Of a stretch of 64,000 bases of DNA, positions 23,080-34,754 are shown in pieces. The translations under genes and the position numbers were made by a program. Numbering within the stretch: position 1 is the first letter of the stretch; the number at the start of each line of letters is the position of its first letter. The DNA lies in contig CAIIXF020000007.1 in NCBI GenBank assembly GCA_903813345.2, positions 37,966,759-38,030,758 on the forward strand, given 5' to 3'. Below the pieces are notes generated by a model. The model was given only the letters and a program-made list of their open reading frames with translations. It did not search any database and had not been told where the DNA came from. This DNA comes from Owenia fusiformis. Lineage: Eukaryota > Annelida > Polychaeta > Sabellida > Oweniidae.

Positions 23080-24040
23080 ACAGCCTTGCTTTGATGTACT
23101 ATAAAACGAAAACTCTTGGTTGTCAATCTTATTGAGGGGGGTGTACTTGGTTGAGTTATTACAGGTAGTTATATAGGTAGTGTTGAAGGAGGATGTGGAT
23201 ATCGGATATCTGATACTTTACAGAGTATCTTTCTTCCTTATATGATGTCTAACTTAACTTCCCACTCAGGTTATGGCTTTAAACTGTTCATGAAGCTGTT
23301 TTTTGTAAGCTTAAAATGAAAAAATCGTACTAATTGGCTTTTCATGAATTTTTTCACATATTAGAGAATTGAATTACAGATTTTCTGAATTTTATTCGTA
23401 TGATGTTCCATTTTGTAAAAGTCGGGAACATATGTGTTTGTGACATTTTATTTTCAGGAATTTACTGCATTCTGTTATTAATGAACGCTTAGAAGGTCTC
23501 CCATCTTTTTGTCTATAGAGATGATTAGTGTTGCCATGGTAACTGGTTTTATACAGAATGTTACATCTTTTACTTATTTATGCATTAATTGCATTAAAAG
23601 GCAGCTCATAATTTATTTATATGGATTACAGTGTAAAAAACTATTAGGATTTCCTCTGCTTTAATCTGAGATACTTGTAAATTGAATTTAATTGACAACT
23701 TGTGTTTCCAATTCGATGAAATTGATCCCTCGTGGCTTGCTGTTTTGATTATGAAGATATAAAATAGAATTCATGATCATCAGTTTTTGACGTTTAATCC
23801 ATCAATATTATCATCTCAATAGACTTGTGATGTGCATTCACATCAGTGTATTAATATATAACATAAAATTAAGCTAAAGAAAAGAAAATGGAATTCAATT
23901 TATTAAGTTATTAAATATAATTTTATGTTATAGAATGTTATTTTATAATATGATATTTTATTATATGTACATACATGCATGCTTGAATTGAATTCAATTC
24001 TGTTTAGGATCCAGATGAAAGTATTTACATATTACAAGCT
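23080..24040. other. No gene seen
   Basis: AT-rich sequence without exon, array or transposon boundary that I can support. Confidence 0.45.
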
Positions 24041-24047
24041 TGTTAGG

Positions 24048-24235
24048 CAGGGTGTAGCCAGCAATTATTAAGGGGGTGGGGTTACGATTATTATCACTGC
24101 AAGCGAAAAGAATCTAAAAAATGGGGGGGGGGGTCGAATTTACATTACATTTGGTGCATTCTGAGTATTTTAAGCTTTAATTTGTTATTTTTTGTGGGGT
24201 TGAGGGTGTTATCCCACCCCCTGGCTACACCCATG
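24048..24235. mobile_element. GTAGCCAG-type TIR element, copy 1
   Basis: It opens CAGGGTGTAGCCAGC and closes CTGGCTACACCCATG. The 188-bp interior has G-runs and no coding capacity. Flanking 5-mers are TTAGG and TTATG, a possible decayed 5-bp duplication. Sister copies are at 28114, 44979 and 51905. Confidence 0.7.
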
Positions 24236-24559
24236 TTATGGATGGGATCCAATTTTCTACACTTTTGGAAGAACATAGTTATTTCCATTAGGGGAGGGGG
24301 GGGTAAATGATGGTTTCGTTAGCAAAGAGTTTTTGGATATCTGAATATTCTCATGAACGACTAAGCAACATTTCAAAATGTTGGCATGTGAGGGAGGGGG
24401 AATTATTGCAGTTTTTTGATATCCTATTAACTCCCTAAACTCTTAATTTTGTTTATATATACATAATCTGACTTATTTGTAAATTCCTGTTTACAGTATC
24501 CATCTATTATTCGCACAAACCTGCATCTACTATTTGCTTCGTTTTCATATCACCATAGT

Positions 24560-24665
24560 GATGACATATTGTTATTAGGTCTCTAACCCTTTTGTGACAG
24601 CTGTTGACTTTCTGCATTCTGAATTTAGTGTCTGTAACAAATGGGAGGTGGTGACATTTTGCATG
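24560..24665 (+). repeat. Dispersed GTAACAAATGGCAGGTGACA repeat, copy 2
   Basis: TTTTGTGACAGCTGTTGAC, TGTCTGTAACAAATGGGAGG and GTGACATTTTGCATGTTAAT match the copies at 36480 and 56335. Confidence 0.55.
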
Positions 24666-24669
24666 TTAA

Positions 24670-25930
24670 TGCCTTGTTATTTTGTGTTATTGTCATGATT
24701 CAAAAATAGACCACTTTGATTTGGAGATCGAGTTATCCTTTCATTAATTCTCTCTGTCATTAATAACAACTAAAGATTCAGTTGAAAAGAATTAATTACG
24801 ACGCAGATGAGACAAAAAATGTAAATCAGTGTTATTATACGATCCTCAGATGAAAAATGAAGAAAACAACCTCTCTTTCCTCCTTCCTTAATTTGTTATC
24901 TTATTGAAACACTATAGCCGTTAACAGTAAAACTTGTGTATACTGACATTTCTTTGCTGCGTAAAACACCAGTGTTGGTATTGATAGGTGTTCACTGCAG
25001 CCAGGTTTTTGATTTTGCGGTATTTTGCCATGATACGTTCTTATCGTTCATTTCTACATTTTTTAACTGGAGAAGTAATTTCTGCTGATCTTTTTTTATG
25101 ATTCCCGGCAGTCTTATAAGATGTCCGATGGCTGGTTTTATTTCTCGGTGAAATAATCTGATAATGAGCACTTTGTCTCAATACTACCATCAATATCCAA
25201 ATTAGACACCTGGATTTTGACATACAAGTTGAAAAGATGTCACTACGGTCTTCACTCACTTAATTTGTGCTTTGGCCAGAGGAAATGTTATCTTGGCTTT
25301 ATATCTTATATATATATTATATTTACAAATTACAGATTAGGCATTTGAACATACAATTTGAAAGTATGTCTTTATTGGTCACTCATATTATATATAGATA
25401 GTATTGATATTACAGCCACCACAAACTAGAAAATAAACTTTATTCAAAGGAAATGACTGTTTAAGATGAATGGTCATTTAATACATCGCGATATGTAAAT
25501 AGCTTAGTCCAAAATGTGTGTTTTATTCTATCGTAAATAAATAATAATGTCTCAAGAAGATAAAAACACAGCGACTTTTATATTTGTTTGAATTGCTGAT
25601 TGGGAATTTGTTCCCCTTCTGGGATTCTTTCTATGGTGCCATCTATAAATCAATAGTAGCATTAATAGCATTTAACGACAATATTTTGTGACTAAATATT
25701 TTATGTCATAGACTTGTATACTGATACACTATTTCAAGTTCATGGATTTCAGCTTTAACAAAGATAAAGCTTGGCATTTATGTTTTGTTTGTTTGTTTGT
25801 TTGTTTGTTTGTCTTTCTGTTCATTTGTTCATTGTTTGTTTTGCTATCATGTCTACTGAAGTGAAGATGCTAGACTTTGTCTCCAATATCACCTAAAGGA
25901 TTCTCCCAGAGTAGAATCCAAATAAGGTAA
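24670..25930. other. No gene seen; one TTTG microsatellite
   Basis: The only structure is a (GTTT)n run at about 25783-25812. Open frames here lack support. Confidence 0.5.
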
Positions 25931-25938
25931 TACAAATA

Positions 25939-26108
25939 CAGGGTGGGCCAAAAAAGGTAACCAAAACAAATGTTAATAACTCAGTCATTCAGCATGGGTT
26001 TTAGATCACATTTGGCACAATTACATTTTGTAGAATGCAAGAATATTAAACAAGGTACAAGTATGACTGAACCCATGCTGGATGATTGACGTTTTTTGGC
26101 TCACCCTG
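25939..26108. mobile_element. Mariner-like non-autonomous element, TA flanks
   Basis: This 170-bp element starts CAGGGTGGGCCAAAAAAGG and ends TTTTTTGGCTCACCCTG. TA dinucleotides sit directly outside both ends (25937-25938, 26109-26110). The CAGGGTGG terminus and TA duplication are typical of the IS630-Tc1-mariner superfamily. Internal arms are also partly inverted (CAGCATGGGTTTTAG against GAACCCATGCTGG). Confidence 0.85.
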
Positions 26109-26487
26109 TATGTGCTTACTTTTTTGGATTAGAAGCGTAGGTGAGAACATTTTCGATATTGTTTATGCAACCTACCCGAAGAATCTCTTTAGTGAAAATG
26201 TGCTTACAGTACATCCCATATGCATAGTGTATACTATGTTATATTTGCTATTAACTGATAATCATTATTTAATAGGATTATCATTTACTATAATCTCTTT
26301 GGGTGAATCGATTTCTGGCATAATTAAATTCACTTCACCAAGAAAGGAATTGATTACATTTATTAAATAGATAAATATTGATGAATTTACTGGAATTTAT
26401 TATTCCAACTTTTTTCGATTGAGTTACGGTCAGTTTGACCTTATAATGTCATAATGACCTATATGATCGCTTATATGACCTAGTTAA

Positions 26488-26690
26488 GAAATATAGACCG
26501 AAGAGCAGGGGTAATATTGTCGAATACACCCCGCAGGGCTAGGCACAAATGTTTTCTGCACCCCAAATGACCGAAGGGAGTGAGGGGTTCGAAAGCTTAC
26601 CAGGGGTTTTGTTCGCGAATATACCCCGGGTTAAATGCTGACTTTGTTTACAGTTTATAGAAGGCTTGAATACAGTCATGTTCGAATTAT
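26488..26690 (+). mobile_element. Foldback-element copy with internal deletion
   Basis: GAAATATAGACCGAAGAGCA through GGGGTTCGAAAGC (to 26596) matches 38477-38585. The sequence from TTACCAGGGG onward matches 38743 onward. This copy therefore lacks ~157 bp present in the other, including the whole right arm. Confidence 0.75.
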
Positions 26691-27165
26691 AGATAAAATC
26701 TCCCGAACTCCAAACCTGTAACGGCCCTGCCAGAATAATAAAGGGGACAAAAGGACAACATGGTTGACTAGAAATATTGTCAAACCTGGTATTTATCCTA
26801 AATAGTACTTCTCATTAGTTTTGTCCGTTTCTGAGATCTTTCACTTATATTTTAGCGTTTGCATTAATTTCCCAAGAGCCTTTGTCGAAATTGTGACATG
26901 TTTTTTGATCTGGATTGATCAAAGTCGATTTGGTTTGGATAATGAATGAAAATAATAGAATGAATAAATGGCAGCCAATAACGGTAGCTAACTGCGAATG
27001 TGGATGTGGACAGTAAATGGTGTACAGGAAGATGATTTTTTTTCAACTTCAATTCTCTTTATTTATTTCATAATTCTTATATAATATACACTATAAAAAC
27101 AATGATAACTGGATTGTAATTTTTATTTATTTTATTTTTATTTTTTATAGCTCAAATACTATATG

Positions 27166-27372
27166 CAGTGTTCTCCACAAGATATATCCCCAAGTGGGTG
27201 CAAAATTCTCATTTTCACAATTCAGACCTAAATAAGTCAAAATATGCCAATTTTCATGATTTTTTCTCATTTTCAAGTGGGTGGAAATTGAGTTACAAGT
27301 GGGTGCAAGACTGTATTTGAAATCTCAGGTGGTTGCTGCTACCCACTTGCTTTAATGCTGGGGAGATCACTG
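27166..27372 (+). mobile_element. CAGTG-family TIR element, copy 5
   Basis: It starts CAGTGTTCTCCACAAG and ends CTGGGGAGATCACTG, 207 bp. Flanking 5-mers ATATG and CTATG differ at one base, consistent with a slightly decayed duplication. Confidence 0.8.
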
Positions 27373-27585
27373 CTATGAAAACTAAAATGGAAGATAAAAA
27401 TAGAGGGGGTCGTCATAATACTTCAGTTTGAAGATAAGGGAGACTGCTGGAGAACTCGTTAAGCTGAACGACTTCTCCTTTAGGAGACAGTGGGGAAATA
27501 GAGAATGTGGCTTAATAACTGTGGCAATCACCTATACCAGTCATTATAAATATAACATTGTCCAATGTGCACAAAAATATGATGT

Positions 27586-27782
27586 CAGTGATTTCCACGG
27601 GATTTTTTCTCAGGCGGATGCAAAATAATCATTTTCACAAATCAGACCAAAATTGGTCAAAATATGCCAATTTTTCATGATTTTCAAGTGGGTGCAAATA
27701 AATTTTCAGGTGGGTGCAAGCCTATTTTTAAAATCTCATGTGGGTGCTGCGCATACTTACTTTAATGCTGGGGAGATCATGG
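27586..27782 (+). mobile_element. CAGTG-family TIR element, copy 6
   Basis: It starts CAGTGATTTCCACGGG and ends CTGGGGAGATCATGG (terminal CACTG mutated to CATGG). It lies only 213 bp from copy 5 in the same orientation. No matching 5-bp flank. Confidence 0.75.
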
Positions 27783-28113
27783 ATATGCATGTCCCTGTTT
27801 TACAGAAATTCAAGTCATTCAGAGCTTTCCACTTAGCATTGGCAGTCAAGATGTGTAACAAATACTTACCAGGTAGATGTCATATGTCACTCTCATAAAA
27901 ATGATACTTGCTTAAGCTATTGTTATATGTCAAGCAAGGTTCAACGGTAAACAGATATATCAGCTTTATATTGACTCATTTCTAGGAAAATCAAAAATCA
28001 CGTAATCTGTCAAATGAACCATGTTTCTATATTGATTAGGTTTAATTTGACATTATCCTAGATAACATATCTGCTCTAGATCAGAAACTATGTCACGTTC
28101 ATGAATGTATGGG

Positions 28114-28376
28114 CACGGGCCTATAGCCAGTTTTGCCAAGGCAAGGGGGATCACTTTTAAAAAAATCTCGGGGTGGGGGGGTGTAACATTTGAAATCTAA
28201 AATAAGGTGAGGCAAAATTTATTGATGAGGCAAATTGAGTCAAAAGGCAGTATTCTAATGGAGGTAATATGTACTGTTTTTGGACTTAATTTTGGCAGTT
28301 TAACAAAAAATACCCAGGAAATCTTTTTATAAACATTTGGCGAGGCTGTTGCCTCACCAGTCTCATGCCTGGCTAC
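28114..28376. mobile_element. GTAGCCAG-type TIR element, copy 2
   Basis: It opens CACGGGCCTATAGCCAG and closes ATGCCTGGCTACG. The interior has the G-runs and GAGGCAAAAT motifs. It abuts, and may have been the target of, CAGTG copy 7. Confidence 0.65.
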
Positions 28377-28538
28377 GAGTGATCTTGAAAAATATGCTTG
28401 CAGCCACCTGAAAATCCATTTGCACCCACTTGAAAATGAGAAAAATCATGAGAAATTGGCATATTTTGACCAATTTTGATCTGATTTGTGAAAATGAGAC
28501 TTTCGCACTTACTTAAGAAATTCCTGGGGAGATCACTG
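28377..28538 (-). mobile_element. CAGTG-family TIR element, copy 7, internally shortened
   Basis: Inverted orientation, ending CTGGGGAGATCACTG. The left end GAGTGATCTTG is immediately joined to the terminus of the neighbouring GTAGCCAG element, and ~40 bp near that end are missing. Confidence 0.65.
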
Positions 28539-28566
28539 CTACATCAATGTACTTGTTCAAGAGATA

Positions 28567-28760
28567 TTAAGATAGAAGTATTTTACCCTTTGCATTCGTT
28601 CGACTTTCTATATGGTAGTTTTCTCCTGATGTAATCGCATAATTATTATGTATGCGTTTGGCACAGGTTCTTTCCAGCTTGTTGATTGGATGAGAATAGG
28701 TCAGTGTGGTAGGTGTGAAACAATTTATGACCCGAGCTGTCACGGCCATCGGTTGTGGGG
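28567..28760 (-). other. Minus-strand ATG near a GC box; unresolved
   Basis: On the minus strand CCCCGCCCCC lies just upstream of CGATGGCCGTGACAGCTCGG. The frame runs 60 codons without recognisable composition or a good donor. It could be a first exon with an Sp1-type box, or chance. It ends ~240 bp from the long-TIR element. Confidence 0.2.
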
Positions 28761-28992
28761 GCGGGGCTGCTAAACTGTAATAAAGTCTATTCGAGGCATA
28801 GGGTACTGTAGTTTATAACTAGACTCTGCGTGCAATATTTACAAGATGTGTAGCATGAAATCATTAATGAAGTTCTTGCGTCAAGACTGTTGACCTGACT
28901 CCTATCTAAACAATAGTTGTCTGAGTAGATAGTTCGATTTAGGCCTTGAAGCATATCATTATAGAAATATAGTTTAAAATGATTTCCGCTTT

Positions 28993-30011
28993 CACTGGTG
29001 ATCCACTCGATTACGCTGGTTACCAAAACGGTTCGTTTTGGTAACAAAATGTCGGAACATCCGGAAGGTACGATTTTTCTCGCTTCCTTATTTTACACGT
29101 TACAGGCAGAATTTCCACGACATTTTTAACACAAACGTGTATCAGTATCATATGTTTAAGAAAGTGTACATATTTGCGAACAAATAGCTCAGAAGACAAC
29201 TGAGTCGTCGATTTACTTCCTCATTTAAAGCTCGACCTTGCCCCGAAACGCAATCTTGGGTTGTTTCGGGGGTGAACTTTATCATTTTGAGCTTAATGAA
29301 AGATTATAGAATGATGAACAAATGGGGCAAATCTTGTGTAGAAATACTTACGATAAATGTGTCATTTCAAAGATTTTTCATTGAATTGCTTCGATCGGCG
29401 CCAGCGATATGATTTTGGAAAGGTTTCTAAATGAAGAACGTGACGTCACTTCCGAATCATAGCATTCAAAATAAGTAGCGTTTAATCACTTTCACCATTC
29501 ATAAAAACACGGTGGTCTAGCGGAAGAATTCTCGTTTAATACGTGGGAGGCCCGGGTTCGAATCCCACTTTCGCCTTTTTATTTTTTTAAACTAAATGAT
29601 TGTTCTTTGATATTACGCAGAAAAAAAACAATTTTTATTTACATAAACTTTATATTAGAGCTTGAAAATGTAAAAACAATATATGTCAACATATTGCGTT
29701 TTGGAGCGATGTGCAGGTTTAAGTTACATAAACGGTTTGGGTTAAAAATGCAGGTCTTAACTGTTTTTCGAAAAACCGTTTATGTAACTTAAGTGAGGAA
29801 GTAAATCGATGATTCTGTTGTCCTCTGAGCTATTTTTTCGCAAACAAGTACATTTTCTAAAACATATGATACTGATGCACGTTGTGAGAAAAAACGTCGT
29901 GGGGATTCTGCCTACAACGCGTGAAATAAGGAAAAAAGAAAAATCGCGCCTTCGACGCTCTGACATTTTGTTACCAAAACGGTACCAGCGTAATCGAGTG
30001 GATCACCAGTG
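28993..30011. mobile_element. 1,019-bp long-TIR element with 5-bp duplication
   Basis: Two arms of ~220-230 bp (28993-29225 and 29793-30011) are inverted copies at very roughly 80% identity by eye. Both begin CACTGGTGATCCACTCGATT from the outside. A perfect GCTTT duplication flanks the element (28988-28992, 30012-30016). The left arm has an extra hairpin (GTTACCAAAACG against CGTTTTGGTAAC, 29019-29045) where the right arm has a single half-site. A second inverted repeat (29721-29738 against 29773-29790) lies at the inner edge of the right arm. The ~570-bp centre has no transposase. It holds a CRE-type TGACGTCA (29441-29448) next to ACTTCCG, and the tRNA-like sequence. Non-autonomous; superfamily not assignable from the ends. 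Confidence 0.85.
29506..29576 (+). pseudogene. tRNA-like sequence inside the long-TIR element
   Basis: GGTGGTCTAGCGGAAGAATT gives an A-box, and GGGTTCGAATCCC a near-perfect B-box. The body resembles eukaryotic tRNA-Gly/Glu (GAATTCTCG, GGAGGCCCGGG). An anticodon stem CTCGT/GTGGG with G-T pairs encloses a 7-base loop TTAATAC, which would read AAT. The acceptor ends (AACACGG, TTTCGCC) do not pair, and only three T-stem pairs form. A T-run follows at once, as after a Pol III transcript. It is best read as a tRNA-derived pseudogene or internal Pol III promoter. Confidence 0.6.
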
Positions 30012-30295
30012 GCTTTGTAATGTATTTTGTATAACAAAATGTTTAACACAATACCAGGATGGGTCTCCGAGGCATCTATTTCAAACCATTATCATGTTTT
30101 CCTTATGGGATTTACGGAGAAAAACTGTGTTTTTATCTTTTTTTTGTATAATCTTTGTTTTATTATGAGCTAACTGAAGTCTTTTGAAGTCTTTTGAGGA
30201 TGTAGGAGAAATTTTATCCGATCTATAAAAACAAAAATAATCTTGGACATAAAATTTGCCTTTGGAGTATCAACAGAGTTGTATTAATAAGAATA

Positions 30296-30470
30296 TAGTA
30301 AAACTTTTTAAATGAACACCTCTCTGATCTGAACACCTCACTGAGTGAACACCTTTTTGATCCCATTTTTCAAATCTGCCACAGACTACCATGTTAAAAA
30401 AACTTGAACTGTAGACACCTGTCAATCTGAACACTTTTGGCTGGTTCAAGTGGCGATTGTATCATACTTG
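30296..30470. mobile_element. Pogo-like element, left-end copy
   Basis: TAGTAAAACTTTTTAAATGA and repeated TGAACACCTC match the left part of the CAGTAAAACC family, and AATCTGAACACTTTTGGCTG matches an internal block also seen near 33551. The right terminus is absent. Confidence 0.6.
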
Positions 30471-30911
30471 TTTTACTGCATCGTTAACAGGCAGTTACCT
30501 TTGTCATATTTACATTGAATAAATAAATTTTACTTATCATGTTTTGATAATTGATATGTTATATAAGATCTTATTATTGCAATTGTATCTTGCTGTAGGG
30601 CATAACTCTTGAAATTCTTCACTTACAGTATCTACATGTACATGTAATAACTATTTTTATACTATAATTATGTAATTGATTTACACCATTACCAAGATGG
30701 AATACTGTAGTGGTAATTTTGCCTAATCATTTAATTTAACTATTTTTGCTAGGTTTAAAAAATTAAACGTTGGAAATATTGTCTTCTTAGTGGTATCCAA
30801 TGGGAATTTAGTTTCTTGTCATTAGGAAAATTAAGATTAGGAAAATGATAAAATTTAACCATTCAGCAAATTAACCACTTGGATTAAATACCACTTAGAC
30901 AGTATAGTCAT

Positions 30912-31287
30912 TTTGACTTGTTGCACACCCTTTACTTAGACAGTAGTCACCTTGACTTGTTGCACACCCTTTACTTAGACAGTAGTCACCTTGACTTGTT
31001 GCACACCCTTTACTTAGACAGTAGGCACCTTGACTCGTTGCACACCCTTTACTTAGACAGTAGTCACCTTGACTTGTTGCACACCCTTTACTTAGACAGT
31101 AGTCACCTTGACTTGTTGCACACCCTTTACTTAGACAGTAGTCACCTTGACTTGTTGCACACCCTTTACTTAGACAGTAGTCACCTTGACTTGTTGCACA
31201 CCCTTTACTTAGACAGTAGTCACCTTGACTTGTTGCACACCCTTTACTTAGACAGTAGTCACCTTGACTTGTTGCACACCCTTTACT
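30912..31287 (+). repeat. 39-bp tandem array, about 9.6 copies
   Basis: Nearly perfect 39-bp units of CAGTAGTCACCTTGACTTGT plus TGCACACCCTTTACTTAGA. Only one unit has changes (GTAGGCACC, GACTCG). A 123-codon frame repeating LLHTLYLDSSHLD is a by-product of the 13-codon period. Confidence 0.9.
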
Positions 31288-31557
31288 GATTTCTTTCGTG
31301 ATTTTAAAAGGTTATTCATGAACAATAACTCCAAATCTAGAATTAATTATCACAAATTAAGTTCAGAAGGATTAATAACTGGAGCTAGATAGATTGACAG
31401 ATTTATTAATTCAATGGATTGATTTTTCTATAAAATGATAAAGCATCCTTGGAATAGGACGTACTGTACTATCAAAAGTAGTGACAGTTTGATTTTATGT
31501 CACTTCAACTTATGCTTATTGGTAGATAAAGAGGACGTTAAGATTATAAAGGTTGTT

Positions 31558-32150
31558 TTTTATGTTCTTTTGAAGGTCTTCCAGGATCAAATAATAGATT
31601 TAATGAAATTTGATGTCATATGTATCTAAATCAAATTGAATGATTGTATTTTTTGTATTTTTTTGATTGGGAATTAGTTTACTTTTATGTTCTGTTGAGG
31701 GTCTTCCAGTATCAAATTATAGATTTAATTTTATTTGATGCCATATGTTTCAAAATCAAATTGAATGATTGTATTTTTTTTATTTGACACATTACATCTC
31801 AGGGAATTAGTTTATTTTTATCTTCTTTTTAAGGTCTTCCAGTATCAAATGATAGATTTAATGAAATTTGATGTCATATGTATCTAAATCAAATTGAATG
31901 ATTGTATTTTTTGTATTTTTTTGATTGGGAATTAGTTACATGAAGGTGAATTAGTTTGATGTCATATGTTTCAAAATCAAATTGAATGATTGTATTTTTT
32001 TTATTTGACACATTACATCTCAGGGAATTAGTTTATTTTTATCTTCTTTTGAAGGTCTTCCAGTATCAAATTATAGATTTAATGAAATTTGACATCATTT
32101 GTGTCGAAATCAAGTTGAATGATTGTATTTTTTGATTTGAAAAATGACAT
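31558..32150 (+). repeat. ~125-bp degenerate tandem repeat, 4-5 copies
   Basis: Units start near TTTGAAGGTCTTCCAG and contain ATAGATTTAATGAAATTTGA and AAATTGAATGATTGTATTTT. Indels make spacing vary from 125 to over 200 bp. Confidence 0.75.
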
Positions 32151-32277
32151 CTCAAGGGAATAGACTTCCAACAGGTCTGTTTGAACCATGAAACTGAAAA
32201 AACATCTCCGCTTAATGCTAAAAAGAATGGTCTCTTGAGATTTTAAGCAGGAATGTGTATAAAAAACAATTATTCAA

Positions 32278-32856
32278 TGACTGTGGCTATATCTCTCTCT
32301 GACACCAGGAAATATTTTCTCTTTGGAAAATCAGAGATAGGAAAAGACCATCTGAAGAGACCGTGACTGTATCTCACCCTGACAGGCAGGAAATCTTTTC
32401 TCTTTGGAAAATCAGAGATAGGAAAAGACCATCTGAAGAGAGACCGTGACTGTATCTCACTCTGACAGGCAGGAAATCTTTTCTCTTTGGAAAATCAGAG
32501 ATAGGAAAAGACCATCTGAAGAGAGACCGTGACTGTATCTCTCTCTGACACGCAGGAAATCTTTTCTCTTTGGAAAATCAGAGATAGGAAAAGACCATCT
32601 GAAGAGAGACCGTGACTGTATCTCTCTCTGACACGCAGGAAATCTTTTCTCTTTGGAAAATCAGAGATAGGAAAAGACCATCTGAAGAGAGACCGTGACT
32701 GTATCTCTCTCTGACACGCAGGAAATCTTTTCTCTTTGGAAAATCAGAGATAGGAAAAGACCATCTGAAGAGAGACCGTGACTGTATCTCTCTCTGACAC
32801 GCAGGAAATCTTTTCTCTTTGGAAAATCAGAGATAGGAAAAGACCATCTGAAGAGT
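32278..32856 (+). repeat. 83-bp tandem array, 7 copies
   Basis: Seven units containing GACCGTGACTGTATCTCTCT and GGAAAATCAGAGATAGGAAA. The last four are virtually identical, the first two are variants (CACCCTGACAGGCAGG), showing directional homogenisation. Confidence 0.9.
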
Positions 32857-32869
32857 ATACCATGAAACC

Positions 32870-33415
32870 AAGCCTTGAACTTGAGTTAATGGTTGTAAAA
32901 TAGAATTCAATCGAAAATATAAAAATTTAATAGCAATCAATTTTCAATTAAGCATAGCATATGCCATCCTTATTACAGCTGCATCGTCCATTATTTAGGT
33001 TCAAAATGTTAAAATCATAGGATCAAAATTGGTAATTTTATGTCATCGCTTACTGATTATCTGCATTGGTGGTTGCCATTTGTAACAAGCCGTTACACAT
33101 TTGTAACACTTTGTAATAATAAACCAGGTAGTGATACCGATATATTGTTTCAATTTATAACCCTCATTTTAGAGGATATTAAGCATGCATGCTAAACAAA
33201 AACATACTGAACAAAGTATTCCATAATGAAAGAGAGGTATAATAGAAAATTATGATCTAGATCTTCTATTGTGTTGCTGTGCCATCATCAAGTCTATTCC
33301 ATCTAGTTAATGGTATATAATTTGCAGGAAATGATGAAGCCTGGTTATAAATACTTTTCTATACTTGTACATGTTTGTGTGCCTTCTACTGTAAATCACT
33401 TTAATTTGGCGATTT
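32870..33415. other. No gene seen
   Basis: No exon, array or transposon terminus supported. Confidence 0.45.
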
Positions 33416-33423
33416 ATGAATTA

Positions 33424-33735
33424 CAGTAAAACCTTTTTAACTACATCTCTAATCTGAACACGTCTCAAAGTGAACACAATTTTGTTTTTTGATAGTATTT
33501 TTTAATCTGCTAATTATCATATGAAAATGTCATTGGAATGTTGACACATGTCACTCTGAACACTTTGGCTGGGGATCATTCCAAATTTTTGATTAATTTT
33601 TTTTATCTATGGTATATTAAAAACATAACCAAAATGTGTTTATTTGTAGGGGTGTTCCGATAAGAGAGGTGTTCGGATTTATATTCCCAAACTATAGTCT
33701 ACTATAATATGTATAGGACAGGTGTTCACTGTTTA
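33424..33735. mobile_element. Pogo-like element, copy with TA at left
   Basis: TA then CAGTAAAACCTTTTTAACTA at left. Internal TCTGAACACTTTGGCTGGGG and repeated GGTGTTCCGATAAGAGAGG. The right end is eroded near CAGGTGTTCACTG. It lies just before the 18-bp array. Confidence 0.6.
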
Positions 33736-33744
33736 TGTTCTGTG

Positions 33745-34165
33745 ATGAAAATATACCATAATGATAAATATATACCATAATGATGAAACTATATCATAAT
33801 GATGAAAATATACCATAATGATGAGAATGTACCATAATGATGAAAATATACCATAATGATGAAAATACATCATAATGATGAAAATATACCATAATGATGA
33901 AAATATACCATAATGATGAAAATATACCATAATGATGAAAATATACCATAATGATGAAAATATACCATAATGATAAAAATATACCATAATGATAAATATA
34001 TACCATAATGATGAAACTATATCATAATGATGAAAATATACCATAATGATGAAAATATACCATAATGATGAAAATATACCATAATGATGAAAATATACCA
34101 TAATGATAAAAATATACCATAATGATGAAAATATACCATAATGATGAAAATATACCATAATGATC
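33745..34165 (+). repeat. 18-bp AATATACCATAATGATGA array, ~23 copies
   Basis: Units of AATATACCATAATGATGA with single-base variants. Three minus-strand frames of up to 144 codons (HHYGIFSSLWYIFIIMVYF) are by-products of the 18-bp period. Confidence 0.9.
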
Positions 34166-34169
34166 ACTG

Positions 34170-34750
34170 ATGTACAACCATAGAATCCAATGATATCTTA
34201 TATTCATCAGATATTATGTATTGAAAATATTGATATGTACAAAATGATTGAATGTCAGACTAATCCTTAATGATTGAATATATGTTAATTACATATTAAA
34301 GGAAAAAAATACAAGCATGGCACTTCAGTAAAACAAGAATAGTGGCTAATGTTGTGGCTATCTATTGCGGCTAATACAGTGGCCGTTACATAGTGGCTAT
34401 AGCTAACTTGTGGCAACAAATAATAACTTATTCTATATGCCATACCATTTTCAATAGCCTGAGTAATTAGCATAATTAAAAGAGAGCTTCATGTGTCACT
34501 CTTTGAATAAGTGACAATCTTTTGATCTAGTCTTATCCAATCAAATTGGATTATTCAAACTAGACTGTCCAATCAGAATTTCTGTCACAGACTTCGTGTA
34601 ATTACAATGAGTGTCAGGGGAATATGCAATCGCTGACGTGCTCTTCATCCGTCTTACTTGTTTTTTATTGCCTTTGGGTATCAATCTTTCCGATGACATG
34701 GCTACTGACAACAAAATACAAAATAATTCCATCAATCTTCGGGTTATCAT
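34170..34750. other. No gene seen
   Basis: Two minus-strand frames of 62-69 codons lack splice-site or domain support. Confidence 0.4.
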
Positions 34751-34754
34751 AATA

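Noticed and set aside
29506-29576. Functional tRNA gene
   Set aside because: The acceptor stem cannot pair and two of five T-stem pairs fail, so only a tRNA-derived sequence is supported.
30918-31289. 123-codon LLHTLYLDSSHLD repeat protein
   Set aside because: By-product of a 39-bp minisatellite that is nearly identical at DNA level, with no sign of coding constraint.
33733-34207. Minus-strand 144-codon hydrophobic repeat protein
   Set aside because: By-product of the 18-bp ATACCATAATGATGA array.
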